From an uncultured Alcaligenaceae bacterium (GTDB lineage: Bacteria; Pseudomonadota; Gammaproteobacteria; Burkholderiales; Burkholderiaceae_B), in NCBI GenBank assembly GCA_937995985.1, contig CALKIR010000060.1, positions 100,350 to 164,349 of the forward strand: 64,000 nt of DNA. Direction: 5' to 3'. A program made the position numbers and the translations under genes. The stretch's first letter is position 1. Every line of letters begins with the position of its first letter. Below are positions 8,650-17,853 of this stretch, in pieces. The notes beneath the pieces are model-generated. The model worked only from the letters and a program-made list of their open reading frames with translations, made no database searches and was not told the origin of the DNA.

Positions 8650-10407
8650 ATGTCTAAGCATACTTTAGTAATTCCAGATATTGGCGTTGACGAGGCGGTG
8701 GATGTTATCGAGGTGCTGGTTTCAGTAGGGGACCAAATAGAGCAAGAACAAAGCTTAATCACCTTGGAGTCCGATAAAGCGTCAATGGAAATTCCTGCCA
8801 GCCATGCTGGAGAGGTGTTAGAGCTGCTTGTTCAGGTCGGTGACCAGGTTAAGACCGGTGACCCTATTGCCCATATTCGTCTTCGCGAGCAGGATAAAAC
8901 AGCCGATACAGCCTCCCCAACTCAAAAAGTTCCTGCGGAGTCCTTAGCTGCTGCAGGGCATACTGCCCCTAAAGAGGTGGTTACTCTTGGTGCTGATCTC
9001 AGTGATGCGGTTGATCTGGTAGTCTTAGGGGGAGGCCCGGGAGGTTACTCAGCTGCATTTCGGGCTGCGGATCTTGGACTGAATGTGGTTTTAGTTGAGC
9101 GCTACAATACTCTAGGAGGGGTATGTTTAAATGTAGGGTGTATTCCCTCAAAGAGCTTATTACATACAATTTCAGCCTATGAGTCTGCATTAGCTTTAAA
9201 AGATCAAGGTATTTGCTTTGCTCAGCCCAGTATCGATCTAGATAAGATACGCGATTTTAAAGATGGGGTTATTGCTAAGCTAACACGTGGTTTAGCAGGT
9301 ATGGCCAAGGCAAGAAAGGTACGCGTCCTGCATGGGGTAGGGAGCTTTCAAGATGCTCATCACCTGCATGTGCGCACCTCTGATGGCGAAGAAATAATAG
9401 CCTTTAAGCAGGCTATTATTGCGGCAGGTAGCCGGGCGGTTCATCTTCCCTTTATGCCTCAGGATGAGCGCATTGTTGACTCTACTGGGGCATTGCAATT
9501 ACCCAAAATCCCCAACAAAATGCTGGTTATTGGCGGGGGGATTATAGGCTTAGAAATGGCCACGGTCTATGCTGGTCTGGGCGCTAAAATAGACTTGGTT
9601 GAAATGCAATCAAGTCTTATGCAGGGAGCAGATAAGGATTTGGTCAAAATTTGGCAAACGCATAATGCATGGCGCTTTGACAATATTTGGCTCGAATCTA
9701 AGACCGTAGCGGTTCGTGCCCAAGATGATGGTTTATGGGTACAATTTGAAGGTGCACAGGTCCCTGCTCAAGAGCAGCGTTACGATCTGATACTGCAATC
9801 AGTCGGGCGCATACCAAATGGCAACTCTATTGGCGCGGAGCATGCCGGAGTGGCTGTTGATGAACGAGGCTTTATTAAGGTTGATCAACAGATGCGCACC
9901 AATGTTCCTCACATTTATGCGATAGGTGATATTATTGGTCAACCTATGCTTGCCCACAAGGCTGTTCACGAGGGGCATATTGCGGCTGAGGTAGCAGCTG
10001 GACACAAGAGCTTCTTTGATGCTCGGGTCATTCCCTCCGTGGCTTATACGGACCCAGAAGTAGCATGGGTTGGGGTAACCGAAGACGAGGCCAAAGCAGC
10101 AGGATTGCAGGTCAATATTGGTCGCTTTCCTTGGATGGCTTCAGGGCGAGCCATTGCTAATGCGCGTGATGAGGGGCTCACCAAATTAATTTTTGATGCT
10201 GAGACCGGTCGCATCATTGGTGGCGCTATTGTGGGCACGGGGGCAGGTGATATGATAGGTGAGGTTGCTTTAGCCATTGAGATGGGGGCTGATCAAGTAG
10301 ATATTGCTCATACCATTCATCCTCATCCCACGTTGGGTGAGTCTATAAATATGGCTGCAGCAGCTTCTTTGGGTATTTGCACTGACTTACCACCACAGCG
10401 AAAATAA
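8650..10407 (+). CDS. lpdA: Dihydrolipoamide dehydrogenase (E3) with N-terminal lipoyl domain
   Basis: E3 re-oxidises dihydrolipoamide and reduces NAD. At 585 residues it is about 110 longer than E. coli Lpd because of an extra lipoyl domain (1-78; lipoyl lysine K43 in ESDKASME) and an Ala/Pro linker. This layout is known from Neisseria, Ralstonia and Alcaligenaceae. The flavoprotein core shows the FAD motif GGGPGG (127-132), the redox pair C159/C164 (GGVCLNVGCIPS), the NAD motif GGGIIG, and the His559/Glu564 pair in HPHPTLGE. It is the last gene of aceE-aceF-lpdA; a strong intrinsic terminator starts 22 bases after its stop. Confidence 0.97.
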   Translation: MSKHTLVIPDIGVDEAVDVIEVLVSVGDQIEQEQSLITLESDKASMEIPASHAGEVLELLVQVGDQVKTGDPIAHIRLREQDKTADTASPTQKVPAESLAAAGHTAPKEVVTLGADLSDAVDLVVLGGGPGGYSAAFRAADLGLNVVLVERYNTLGGVCLNVGCIPSKSLLHTISAYESALALKDQGICFAQPSIDLDKIRDFKDGVIAKLTRGLAGMAKARKVRVLHGVGSFQDAHHLHVRTSDGEEIIAFKQAIIAAGSRAVHLPFMPQDERIVDSTGALQLPKIPNKMLVIGGGIIGLEMATVYAGLGAKIDLVEMQSSLMQGADKDLVKIWQTHNAWRFDNIWLESKTVAVRAQDDGLWVQFEGAQVPAQEQRYDLILQSVGRIPNGNSIGAEHAGVAVDERGFIKVDQQMRTNVPHIYAIGDIIGQPMLAHKAVHEGHIAAEVAAGHKSFFDARVIPSVAYTDPEVAWVGVTEDEAKAAGLQVNIGRFPWMASGRAIANARDEGLTKLIFDAETGRIIGGAIVGTGAGDMIGEVALAIEMGADQVDIAHTIHPHPTLGESINMAAAASLGICTDLPPQRK

Positions 10408-10429
10408 GTCCTTTTTTGCTGTATTCTCC

Positions 10430-10468
10430 TTGGCAGGTGGGCCATGCTCACCTGCCAATGTTGTTTTT
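10430..10468 (+). terminator. Intrinsic terminator of the aceE-aceF-lpdA operon
   Basis: A perfect 10-bp stem (TTGGCAGGTG at 10430-10439, CACCTGCCAA at 10449-10458) can be lengthened inward by three weaker pairs. It is followed by a T-rich run (TGTTGTTTTT). It lies between the lpdA stop and the folC ribosome-binding site, separating the two units. It also shows that the TTG-initiated extension of the folC frame back to 10430 is really terminator sequence. Confidence 0.85.
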
Positions 10469-10483
10469 AAAGGAGTATTGCCC

Positions 10484-11854
10484 ATGGGGCATGCCAATTA
10501 CGAGTTATATAATTTGCAGCAGTGGCAAGAGTATTTACTTGCATTACACCCCAAAGAGATTGATTTAGGCTTAGAGCGGGTGCAAATTGTTTATGAGCGA
10601 TTAAATATAAACAGCCCCGCAATTAAAATTGTCGTAGGGGGAACCAATGGTAAAGGATCCACATGTGCCTTGTTAGAGGCGATATTGTTGGCTGCAGGCT
10701 ATAGGGTTGGAGTCTATAGCTCCCCTCATTTAGTAGCCTTTAATGAGCGATTTCGTATTAATGGCAAACTGCCCGAAGATGCGGAATTATGCGCCCATTT
10801 GAGTGCGGTCGAAGCTCAACGCGGGACTACTTCATTAACTTTTTTTGAGCACACGACGCTGGCTGCCTTGCATTTATTTGCGCAGTCACAACTTGATGTA
10901 TGGTTGCTCGAGGTGGGTTTAGGTGGGCGCCTCGATGCAGTCAATGTGATTGATGGTGATTGTAGTGTATTGACACAGATTGATGTTGACCATCAAGATT
11001 ATCTCGGTGCGGATAGAGAGCAAATCGGTGCTGAAAAAGCAGCAATATTTAGATCGGGCCGACCAGCCATTTGCGCCGATCCGAATCCTCCTCAAAGTAT
11101 TTTAGATTATGCAAAACAGATTCAAGCGCCATTATGGGTAATGGATAGGGACTTTAGCGTGCATGCTGATATGCAGCAATGGCAGTATCGTGGCCCAATC
11201 CGTCGTCGTTCAGCACTGCCTTATCCCGCTTTACGGGGGGCCAATCAACTGCCTAATGCTGCAACGGCCTTGGCAGTACTGGATGCATTGAGTGATCGCT
11301 TAGTGGTGCCCATGCAAGATATAAAGCAAGGGTTGCTCAATGTCCATCTAGAGGGGCGTTTTCAAATCGTACCCGGGCAGCCCACTGTTATTTTGGACGT
11401 GGGCCATAATCCTCATGCATTACGTTCTTTAGCCTACAATTTGCAGCAAATACCTACAACTGGGCGTACTATTGCAGTGCTGGGTATGCTAAAAGATAAA
11501 GAGGTGGTTCATGCGCTTAGGCCATTAACTCATGAGATTGATTTGTGGTTATGTGCAAGCATTGCAGGACCGCGCGGGCTGGACGCTCAGTTACTGTCAA
11601 GTTTTGTGAAACAAGCATATACAGCAGCTGAAAATCTTGCTATAAACCCGTCAACTCATGTCATCTCATCGCGGCCTACAGTCCGTCCACGTACCGCACC
11701 AACACAGCCTAAGTCGCCGGAGATACGGTGTTTTGATTCTGTGACCCAAGCCTTCCAAGCGGCGCAACGGCTCAGTACTGTTAATGATAAAATTGTGGTT
11801 TTTGGTTCATTCATGACTGTAGGGCCCGTACTCGCCCAGATTAAAGCTGGGTAG
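10484..11854 (+). CDS. folC: Folylpolyglutamate synthase / dihydrofolate synthase
   Basis: FolC adds glutamate to dihydropteroate and to folates. The ATG at 10484 is chosen because AGGAG at 10471-10475 lies eight bases before it; the frame is open back to a TTG at 10430, but that stretch is the preceding terminator. The 456-residue Mur-ligase-type protein has the ATP loop GGTNGKGS at 52-59, HLVAFNERFRING for folate binding, LLEVGLGGRLDAVN, and DVGHNPHA in the C-terminal domain. A Pro/Thr-rich insert near 395-415 is unusual. It opens a folC-SPOR-cvpA-purF unit, the common order in Burkholderiales, but without accD in front. Confidence 0.93.
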   Translation: MGHANYELYNLQQWQEYLLALHPKEIDLGLERVQIVYERLNINSPAIKIVVGGTNGKGSTCALLEAILLAAGYRVGVYSSPHLVAFNERFRINGKLPEDAELCAHLSAVEAQRGTTSLTFFEHTTLAALHLFAQSQLDVWLLEVGLGGRLDAVNVIDGDCSVLTQIDVDHQDYLGADREQIGAEKAAIFRSGRPAICADPNPPQSILDYAKQIQAPLWVMDRDFSVHADMQQWQYRGPIRRRSALPYPALRGANQLPNAATALAVLDALSDRLVVPMQDIKQGLLNVHLEGRFQIVPGQPTVILDVGHNPHALRSLAYNLQQIPTTGRTIAVLGMLKDKEVVHALRPLTHEIDLWLCASIAGPRGLDAQLLSSFVKQAYTAAENLAINPSTHVISSRPTVRPRTAPTQPKSPEIRCFDSVTQAFQAAQRLSTVNDKIVVFGSFMTVGPVLAQIKAG

Positions 11855-11909
11855 AGAGGCTTGGTCATCTGCTATTTAGCAAAGCTTCTACCACAGGGTT
11901 TAGAATTTT

Positions 11910-12770
11910 ATGGGATTTTTTTCACGAAAAGGTGCTGCTTCGCAGCGTGGTCATCGCAGTCAGGAAGAACAGTTAGCAGAATTACGCCGACGTGCTCGTA
12001 GGCGTCTGATTGGTGCCTTAGTCCTTGTTCTGATAGCAGTCATCATAGTGCCTATTTTTCTTAAAAGTGATGGCGCTGAAGAGGTTGAACAAGTAGTTCA
12101 AGTGTTTCCTCCAATTATTGCTCCTGAACCGCAAGGTGAAGGGACAGGCTGGCAGAGGGATGATGGGTTTACCGCTGTAGAAGAGTCAGCCCAAGACTTA
12201 GAGAGCGCTGTCAGTGTGGATGAGCCGTCTGCTGAGGTGGTGACAGAGATTGTAGAGCAACAGAGTACAGCGCCCTTGCCAGAGATTAGTGTTCAAACAG
12301 AGGCGCAGGTGGCGCAGGCAACCCCTCAAAAGCCTGCAGAGCCCAAACCGTCAGAGAGCGCGAAAGCAGCTCCCACACCTCAGCCTAAGCCGCAGCCGCA
12401 AAAGGCTGAAAACAAACCTAAAGCAGCTGAACCGGTACGCCGTAAACAGGAGCCTGAGCGCACCGATGATGGCTCTGTGGCCTTAGCCTTGCTTGAGGGG
12501 CGTATTCCTGTTGAATCTGTAACAGGCACTCAACAAGCACGGCAGCGGGGGTCCTATACCGTGCAGGTGGCGGCCTATTCAAGCCGTGAGGGGGCCAATA
12601 GTCGGCGGGATCAGTTAATTTCTGCAGGGGTAAATAACGCTTATATTGAGCAGTCTGGAGGGACGTATCGACTGCGCGTTGGCCCATTTGAAAGCAGACA
12701 GGCAGCTGAGGCAGCCCTTACTCGTTTGCGTTCTTTAGGTTATGACGATAGTTTTATCCGCTCCCAGTGA
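11910..12770 (+). CDS. SPOR-domain inner membrane protein (DedD-like)
   Basis: The 286-residue protein starts with a basic N-terminus rich in Arg, followed by one membrane segment (about 34-52). A long periplasmic linker rich in Ala, Pro, Glu and Lys comes next (about 60-200), and a C-terminal SPOR domain (about 207-284; YTVQVAAYSSREGA, then LRVGPFESRQAAEAA). SPOR domains bind denuded peptidoglycan at the division septum, so a role in cell division is likely. It lies 55 bases after folC and overlaps cvpA by four bases, the usual folC-dedD-cvpA-purF arrangement. Confidence 0.88.
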   Translation: MGFFSRKGAASQRGHRSQEEQLAELRRRARRRLIGALVLVLIAVIIVPIFLKSDGAEEVEQVVQVFPPIIAPEPQGEGTGWQRDDGFTAVEESAQDLESAVSVDEPSAEVVTEIVEQQSTAPLPEISVQTEAQVAQATPQKPAEPKPSESAKAAPTPQPKPQPQKAENKPKAAEPVRRKQEPERTDDGSVALALLEGRIPVESVTGTQQARQRGSYTVQVAAYSSREGANSRRDQLISAGVNNAYIEQSGGTYRLRVGPFESRQAAEAALTRLRSLGYDDSFIRSQ

Positions 12771-13255
12771 CTACTTTAGATTATTTGATTTTAGCGATAC
12801 TGCTCATTTCAGCAGGTTTGGGTTTTTTTCGAGGCATTATTAAGGAGATTTTATCCTTAGTTGCCTTTGTTGCAGCCTTTTTTGGGGCCCTAAGCTGGGG
12901 GCCTTATGCAGCCTCGGTACTTACCGATTTTATTTCCTTTCATCCCTTATTGCTTTCTGCCATTGCCTATATTATTGTTTTTATCGCGGTATTGCTGCTA
13001 GTGGGGCTAGTGAATCTGCTGCTAAGCACGCTCATTGAAAAAACCGGGCTTAGTCCAGCAGATCAAGGCCTTGGAGCACTATTTGGGTTATTGCGTGGCG
13101 CAGTAATTGTATTGGCATTGGTAGTTTTGGCAAGTTATACTGCCATCCGTCAAGAGCCCTGGTGGCAGGAATCGCAGCTTGTTCCTATTGCGGAACAGGG
13201 CATTGCGCAAATAAAAGTGTGGATGCCTACAACAGCTGCATGGTTGCCTAATTAA
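12767..13255 (+). CDS. cvpA: CvpA family membrane protein
   Basis: A 162-residue protein with four predicted membrane segments (about 5-22, 27-47, 61-85 and 104-124). It begins TLDYLILAILLISAGLGFF and contains GFFRGIIKEILSL, typical of CvpA (colicin V production protein), an inner membrane protein usually found just before purF. The start is a GTG at 12767 that overlaps the stop of the SPOR gene by four bases. The molecular function of the family is not settled; links to envelope stress tolerance have been reported. Confidence 0.9.
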   Translation: MTTLDYLILAILLISAGLGFFRGIIKEILSLVAFVAAFFGALSWGPYAASVLTDFISFHPLLLSAIAYIIVFIAVLLLVGLVNLLLSTLIEKTGLSPADQGLGALFGLLRGAVIVLALVVLASYTAIRQEPWWQESQLVPIAEQGIAQIKVWMPTTAAWLPN

Positions 13256-13272
13256 ACAAAAAGGATTTTTTT

Positions 13273-14712
13273 ATGTGTGGTGTGGTCGGTGCGATTGGTC
13301 GTTCACCTGTCAACCAACTGATCTATGATAGCTTGTTGCTGTTACAACATCGTGGACAAGAGGCAGCAGGCATTTCTACTTACCATGAACAGATGTTTTT
13401 CACGCATCGTGGCGCAGGATTAGTGCGGGACGTTTTTCGTACGCGTAATATGCGCTCTTTACCTGGATGCAGTGGTTTGGGGCATGTTCGCTATCCAAGT
13501 GCCAGCTCTCCAGAGAATATCGATGAGGCTCAGCCCTTATATGTTAATGCTCCTTATGGAATTAGTTTTGTTCATAATGGCCAATTAACCAATTGGAAAA
13601 GTCTTCGCGAGGATCTATTTAAATACGATCGCCGACATATTAATACGCAATCCGATTCCGAGGTGCTGCTTAATATCTTTGCCCATGAGCTGCAGCGTGC
13701 ATCGGCAAATGAAGAATTATCTCCAGATGTTATTTTTAAGGCTGTGCGCGCTGTTCACCGGCGTGTCAAAGGTGCTTATGCCGTAATTGCGCATATAGCA
13801 GGATTTGGTTTGGTCGCGTTTAGAGATCCTAATGGCATTCGGCCCCTTTGTTATGGCAAACATGACAGTGAACATGGCCGTGAATGGCTAATTGCTTCAG
13901 AGTCCGTTGCCTTGACTGGTAATGGCTTTGAGTTAGTTGATGATGTCGCTCCTGGTGAGGCGCTGTGCATTACTGAAGACGGGCAGTTGACCAAACAGCA
14001 ATGTGCGACGCACACACGCTTGATGCCTTGCATGTTTGAGTATATTTATTTTGCTCGTCCTGATTCTATTATTGATGGCATTTCCATCTACCATGCGCGC
14101 CTAAAAATGGGTGAGTATCTAGGCAATAAAGTGGCTAAAAGCATGCGTTTGGCAGAGGTGGATGTAGTGATGCCGATACCTGATTCCGCGCGTCCCTCAG
14201 CAATGCAATTAGCTTCTAGTCTTAATTTAACCTACAGAGAAGGGTTTCTAAAAAATTATTATATTGGACGCACATTTATCATGCCGGGACAGGCCGTTCG
14301 GCAGCGCTCTGTGCGGCAAAAGCTAAGCGCTGTCCCGTTAGAGTTTAAAAATAAAAATGTGCTCTTGGTGGATGACTCCATAGTGCGTGGAACCACCAGT
14401 AGGCGTATTGTAGAAATGGCTCGATGGGCAGGAGCAAAAAAAGTATTTTTTGCCTCTGCAGCAGCTCCAGTGCGCTTTCCCAATAAATATGGCATCGATA
14501 TGCCTAACAAGGAAGAGCTCATTGCTCATTCACGTGATGTGGAGCAGATTGCCCAAGAAATTGGTGCTGATGGTTTGATTTTTCAAAATTTAGAGGATTT
14601 ATATACTCTACTGCACGACCTCAATCCCAAAGTGGATGGTTTTGAGGCCTCATGCTTTAATGGGGAGTATATTACCGAGAAGCCTGGCGGTGATACATCC
14701 ACAAGGCGGTAA
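13273..14712 (+). CDS. purF: Amidophosphoribosyltransferase
   Basis: PurF makes 5-phosphoribosylamine from PRPP and glutamine, the first step of purine synthesis. The protein starts MCGVVGAIG, so Cys2 becomes the N-terminal nucleophile of the class II glutaminase domain. The LQHRGQEAAGI and SFVHNGQLTN motifs follow, and the PRPP-binding motif VLLVDDSIVRGTT is at 363-375. It has 479 residues, a little shorter than E. coli PurF (505). It lies 17 bases after cvpA. Its last 41 bases overlap the 3' end of the convergent dsbB gene, and no terminator separates them. Confidence 0.96.
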   Translation: MCGVVGAIGRSPVNQLIYDSLLLLQHRGQEAAGISTYHEQMFFTHRGAGLVRDVFRTRNMRSLPGCSGLGHVRYPSASSPENIDEAQPLYVNAPYGISFVHNGQLTNWKSLREDLFKYDRRHINTQSDSEVLLNIFAHELQRASANEELSPDVIFKAVRAVHRRVKGAYAVIAHIAGFGLVAFRDPNGIRPLCYGKHDSEHGREWLIASESVALTGNGFELVDDVAPGEALCITEDGQLTKQQCATHTRLMPCMFEYIYFARPDSIIDGISIYHARLKMGEYLGNKVAKSMRLAEVDVVMPIPDSARPSAMQLASSLNLTYREGFLKNYYIGRTFIMPGQAVRQRSVRQKLSAVPLEFKNKNVLLVDDSIVRGTTSRRIVEMARWAGAKKVFFASAAAPVRFPNKYGIDMPNKEELIAHSRDVEQIAQEIGADGLIFQNLEDLYTLLHDLNPKVDGFEASCFNGEYITEKPGGDTSTRR

Positions 14713-15190
14713 TTCCCCCAGCGGTCAGCACAATAAACATATTTAAAGACCATAAAGCAAAATCAATGCCTAGTAATTTGACTTTGGCATCTATGCATTG
14801 AGCATGGATGCCAAATAACTGCGGCAATGCCTGATCTAAACCTAATTGTGTAATGGTTTTATCGGCAAAACTCAAAGAGCATGAGAACTGTGCTGATGCA
14901 ACAGTATATTGGTGCCATGCCGCGGCAATTCCACTAAGCGTACTGAGCACAAAAAGAAAACCTATTAGCCAAGAAGTTTTAAATAATCCTATTTGATAAG
15001 TAATAAAAGCAATTACTGCCAAACAACAGCTTATTAATAAAATAAGCCGTTGGAGCACGCACCAAGCACAGGGCGCCATATCAAGTACATGCTGGGCATA
15101 TAGAGCAATAAGCAAGCACAGAATGCCAATCACTGCTGCAGTGAGATAAAAAAAACTAGGGAGAAAAAGAGTTCGTGAAAAGCGAGCCAT
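14672..15190 (-). CDS. dsbB: Disulfide bond formation protein B
   Basis: DsbB is an inner membrane protein that re-oxidises DsbA and passes electrons to quinones. The 172-residue protein has four membrane segments. The first periplasmic loop carries the redox pair CAWC, followed by VLQR as expected, and the second loop carries another cysteine pair (QFSCSL and HAQCID). It is the last gene of map-glnD-dsbB, 16 bases after glnD. Its C-terminal codons run 41 bases into the convergent purF gene. Confidence 0.92.
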   Translation of the reverse strand: MARFSRTLFLPSFFYLTAAVIGILCLLIALYAQHVLDMAPCAWCVLQRLILLISCCLAVIAFITYQIGLFKTSWLIGFLFVLSTLSGIAAAWHQYTVASAQFSCSLSFADKTITQLGLDQALPQLFGIHAQCIDAKVKLLGIDFALWSLNMFIVLTAGGITALWMYHRQASR

Positions 15191-15206
15191 AGCCTATTTG
15201 CACCGA

Positions 15207-17843
15207 TTAATTTAATAATCGAAGTATATCGCGAATTAATTCTGCTCGAAAATGATTATCTAATAATTTCGGGCTCTTTAACACAAAGCTGTCTTCTACC
15301 CGTTCTCCTTGAGTCATTATTTTTGCTGCCCTTAAGTTGAGTTTTTTGTGGGCAAAAGTGCGGGAAATATCAAATAGCAGGCCTTTTCGATCCGTACCAA
15401 TAATGGAAAGCTCCCAGCATTGTGCATCAAGTGGACGCAGTTGAACGCTTGGAGATAGGGGAAAAACACGAGCACGGGCTGAACGCGCATCGTGGTAGCT
15501 AAAGCCTTCTGTCGGCAAAGGGGGAGGGTGATCATATAATCGAAGGAGGGCACGTGTTAATGCTTGGCTGAATAGCTGTATATCATGGCAGTCAATGTTT
15601 ATGGCAGCAATAGGTTGAACCACAAAGGTATCCAACACCCAGCCGTTGGGGTTGGTATAAATGTGTGCATCTTGAATGCTCAAGCCGAGACGTTCAAACA
15701 CCTCGCATAGAGTCATAAATAGCTCAGGCTGATCTTGGGTGTGAACCATAACTTGCCATAGAGAGCGATTAGACTGCTGGGAGGCAGAGTCTAGGGGAGG
15801 GGATGCGTTTACTGTATCACTATGGGCATTACAAGGGAGCTCGCGTAGGTTCACAACAATAGGGCTTGCCTCATTATCGTGTTCGGCAAAGGTGTGAAAA
15901 TGCCATGCAATAGTATTTAAGGGATGTCGTGCAAAATAATCAGCATCGAGTTGCCTCCAGAGGCTGTGGGCGTACTTATTTTGTGACAAAATAGATTGTA
16001 AGTAGCGTTGAGCACTTTGGCGCCTTGAGGATAAAATTTCTGCGCTGCTTTGCTGATTAATCAATAGGGATCGAGCCTGGTGATAGAGGCTATCAAATAG
16101 GCTAGCTTTCCAATTGGTCCAAATATTAGGGTTTGTGGCTTGAATATCCGCTATGGTCAGTAAATAAATAGCATTAAGCTTTTCAATGCTATCGACAATG
16201 GAAATAAAGCGGTGCAGTACTTCTGGATTATAGAAGTCTTCTTTTTGAGCATAATGAGAAAATAAAAGATGCTCTCGAACCAAAAACTCTATAAAAGTTG
16301 TGTCCTGAGGGCAAAGATAATGACTGAGGCAAAACTGCCGTGCCATTTGGGCACCACGCTGAGCATGTGAGCCCCCTTGGCCTTTACCTATGTCATGAAA
16401 AAGAGCAGCTAAATAGAGGCGCCAGCGGTTAGGAAAATCACGTATCAGTTGATGGGCCAAAGGTGTAGTAGAGCGGGCGTTGGCATGTTGGAAGTGCTCT
16501 AAATATTCAATAACGCGTAAAATATGTTGATCAACCGTATAAACATGAAATAAATCATGTTGCATCTGACCCACCACAGCCCTAAAAGCAGGGATATAAC
16601 GCGGCAATATATTAAACAAGTTAAGAAGAGCGAGGCTTTGATAAACACAGCGAGGGCTTTTGAGGATATCTAGAAAGAGCTGCTTATGTGTAGGCTGTTG
16701 TCTAAATGTTTCATCAATTAGTTTGCGCCCATGCCAAAGTGCGCGAAGAGTGAGCGCATCAAAGCCTTGTATCTGGGGGTGTTTTTGTAACCATATAAAC
16801 CCTCGTAATAGGTTTTCTGGATGTGCGGCTAAATCAGTTGGGTGTATCAGTTTAAGGCGTTGGTTCACAAGGGCAAAATGTTCATCAAGCTGAATGAACT
16901 CATGAATAGGACGAGGGTGAGTGATTTCATCGAAGCTTTGCAAAAGGGTGGTCATGAGCTGGGTAACTAGGCGCGTCGCCCAGTAGTAGCGCTGCATTAA
17001 CATTTCGCTGCCTAGTCGACTATTGGTGTCATGAAAACCATAGATGCGTGCCAGCTGAGGCTGCAGATCAAAGCGTAGGGTGTCTTCGGCTCGGGCGGTG
17101 AGCAAATGAAGCTCAATGCGCAGTCTCATTAGGGCCAAAGAGGCGCGTTCAATGGCTTTTTGCTCCGCTTGGGTTAATAAACCTGAATGAGCGATTTCAG
17201 CCCAGTTTTTGCCAACCCCTGCTGCGTGAGCTAACCAACCTAAAAGCTGTAGATCACGCAGGCCACCCGGGGACTCTTTGCAGTTAGGTTCTAGAGCATA
17301 GGGGGTATTCTGATAGGCGGCATGGCGCTGCTTCATTTCCGCACGCTTAAGCTCATAAAATCGGCCCAGATCGAGTTGTTGTAAATGTAGGGATTGCAGA
17401 GTGCGCCAAAGCTGTTTATTGCCCGCTAAGTAGCGTGCTTCTAATAGTGCGGTTTGCAGAGCGATATCATGGTGACAGCGGCTCAGACATTGTTCTAAGG
17501 TCTCAACAGTATGAGAAATGGCTAAACCTAAGTCCCAACACGCAGCAATTAGCTGCGCAAGTCGCTCTTGCTCAGCTTGACATTCAAGGGGAGCAGGAAT
17601 AAGAAAGAGAAGGTCTACATCAGAATGAGGGTATAGGGCTTGTCGGCCATAGCCGCCTAGCGCAAGGCAAGCCGCTCCTTTGGGTAGGGGGAAGAGTTGG
17701 AATAACTGCCTTAAGCTATGGTCAGCCGCTTGGCTGAGCCGATGCAGTAGTCGCTGGGGGTTGGGACGCTGGCGATAGCGGGCGATGGCATTCGCCCGCG
17801 TTGCCAAATAGTGAGTCTTTATGGTTGCAAGAGACTCATTCAT
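15207..17843 (-). CDS. glnD: PII uridylyltransferase / uridylyl-removing enzyme
   Basis: GlnD senses glutamine and modifies the PII proteins, controlling nitrogen metabolism. The ATG at 17843 gives 878 residues; the frame is open back to a TTG at 17876, but that would overlap map, while this ATG lies ten bases after the map stop. Domains: nucleotidyltransferase (GGYGR at 63-67, then HSDVDL with the acidic pair D75/D77), a central region, an HD domain near 480 (FHDIGKGQGGSH) for UMP removal, and two C-terminal ACT domains (about 690-770 and 800-875) that bind glutamine. It lies between map and dsbB. Confidence 0.95.
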   Translation of the reverse strand: MNESLATIKTHYLATRANAIARYRQRPNPQRLLHRLSQAADHSLRQLFQLFPLPKGAACLALGGYGRQALYPHSDVDLLFLIPAPLECQAEQERLAQLIAACWDLGLAISHTVETLEQCLSRCHHDIALQTALLEARYLAGNKQLWRTLQSLHLQQLDLGRFYELKRAEMKQRHAAYQNTPYALEPNCKESPGGLRDLQLLGWLAHAAGVGKNWAEIAHSGLLTQAEQKAIERASLALMRLRIELHLLTARAEDTLRFDLQPQLARIYGFHDTNSRLGSEMLMQRYYWATRLVTQLMTTLLQSFDEITHPRPIHEFIQLDEHFALVNQRLKLIHPTDLAAHPENLLRGFIWLQKHPQIQGFDALTLRALWHGRKLIDETFRQQPTHKQLFLDILKSPRCVYQSLALLNLFNILPRYIPAFRAVVGQMQHDLFHVYTVDQHILRVIEYLEHFQHANARSTTPLAHQLIRDFPNRWRLYLAALFHDIGKGQGGSHAQRGAQMARQFCLSHYLCPQDTTFIEFLVREHLLFSHYAQKEDFYNPEVLHRFISIVDSIEKLNAIYLLTIADIQATNPNIWTNWKASLFDSLYHQARSLLINQQSSAEILSSRRQSAQRYLQSILSQNKYAHSLWRQLDADYFARHPLNTIAWHFHTFAEHDNEASPIVVNLRELPCNAHSDTVNASPPLDSASQQSNRSLWQVMVHTQDQPELFMTLCEVFERLGLSIQDAHIYTNPNGWVLDTFVVQPIAAINIDCHDIQLFSQALTRALLRLYDHPPPLPTEGFSYHDARSARARVFPLSPSVQLRPLDAQCWELSIIGTDRKGLLFDISRTFAHKKLNLRAAKIMTQGERVEDSFVLKSPKLLDNHFRAELIRDILRLLN

Positions 17844-17853
17844 GAAAGTAGGG

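Noticed and set aside
10430..10483. N-terminal extension of FolC from a TTG
   Set aside because: The stretch is an intrinsic terminator stem and T-run; a good AGGAG stands before the ATG at 10484.
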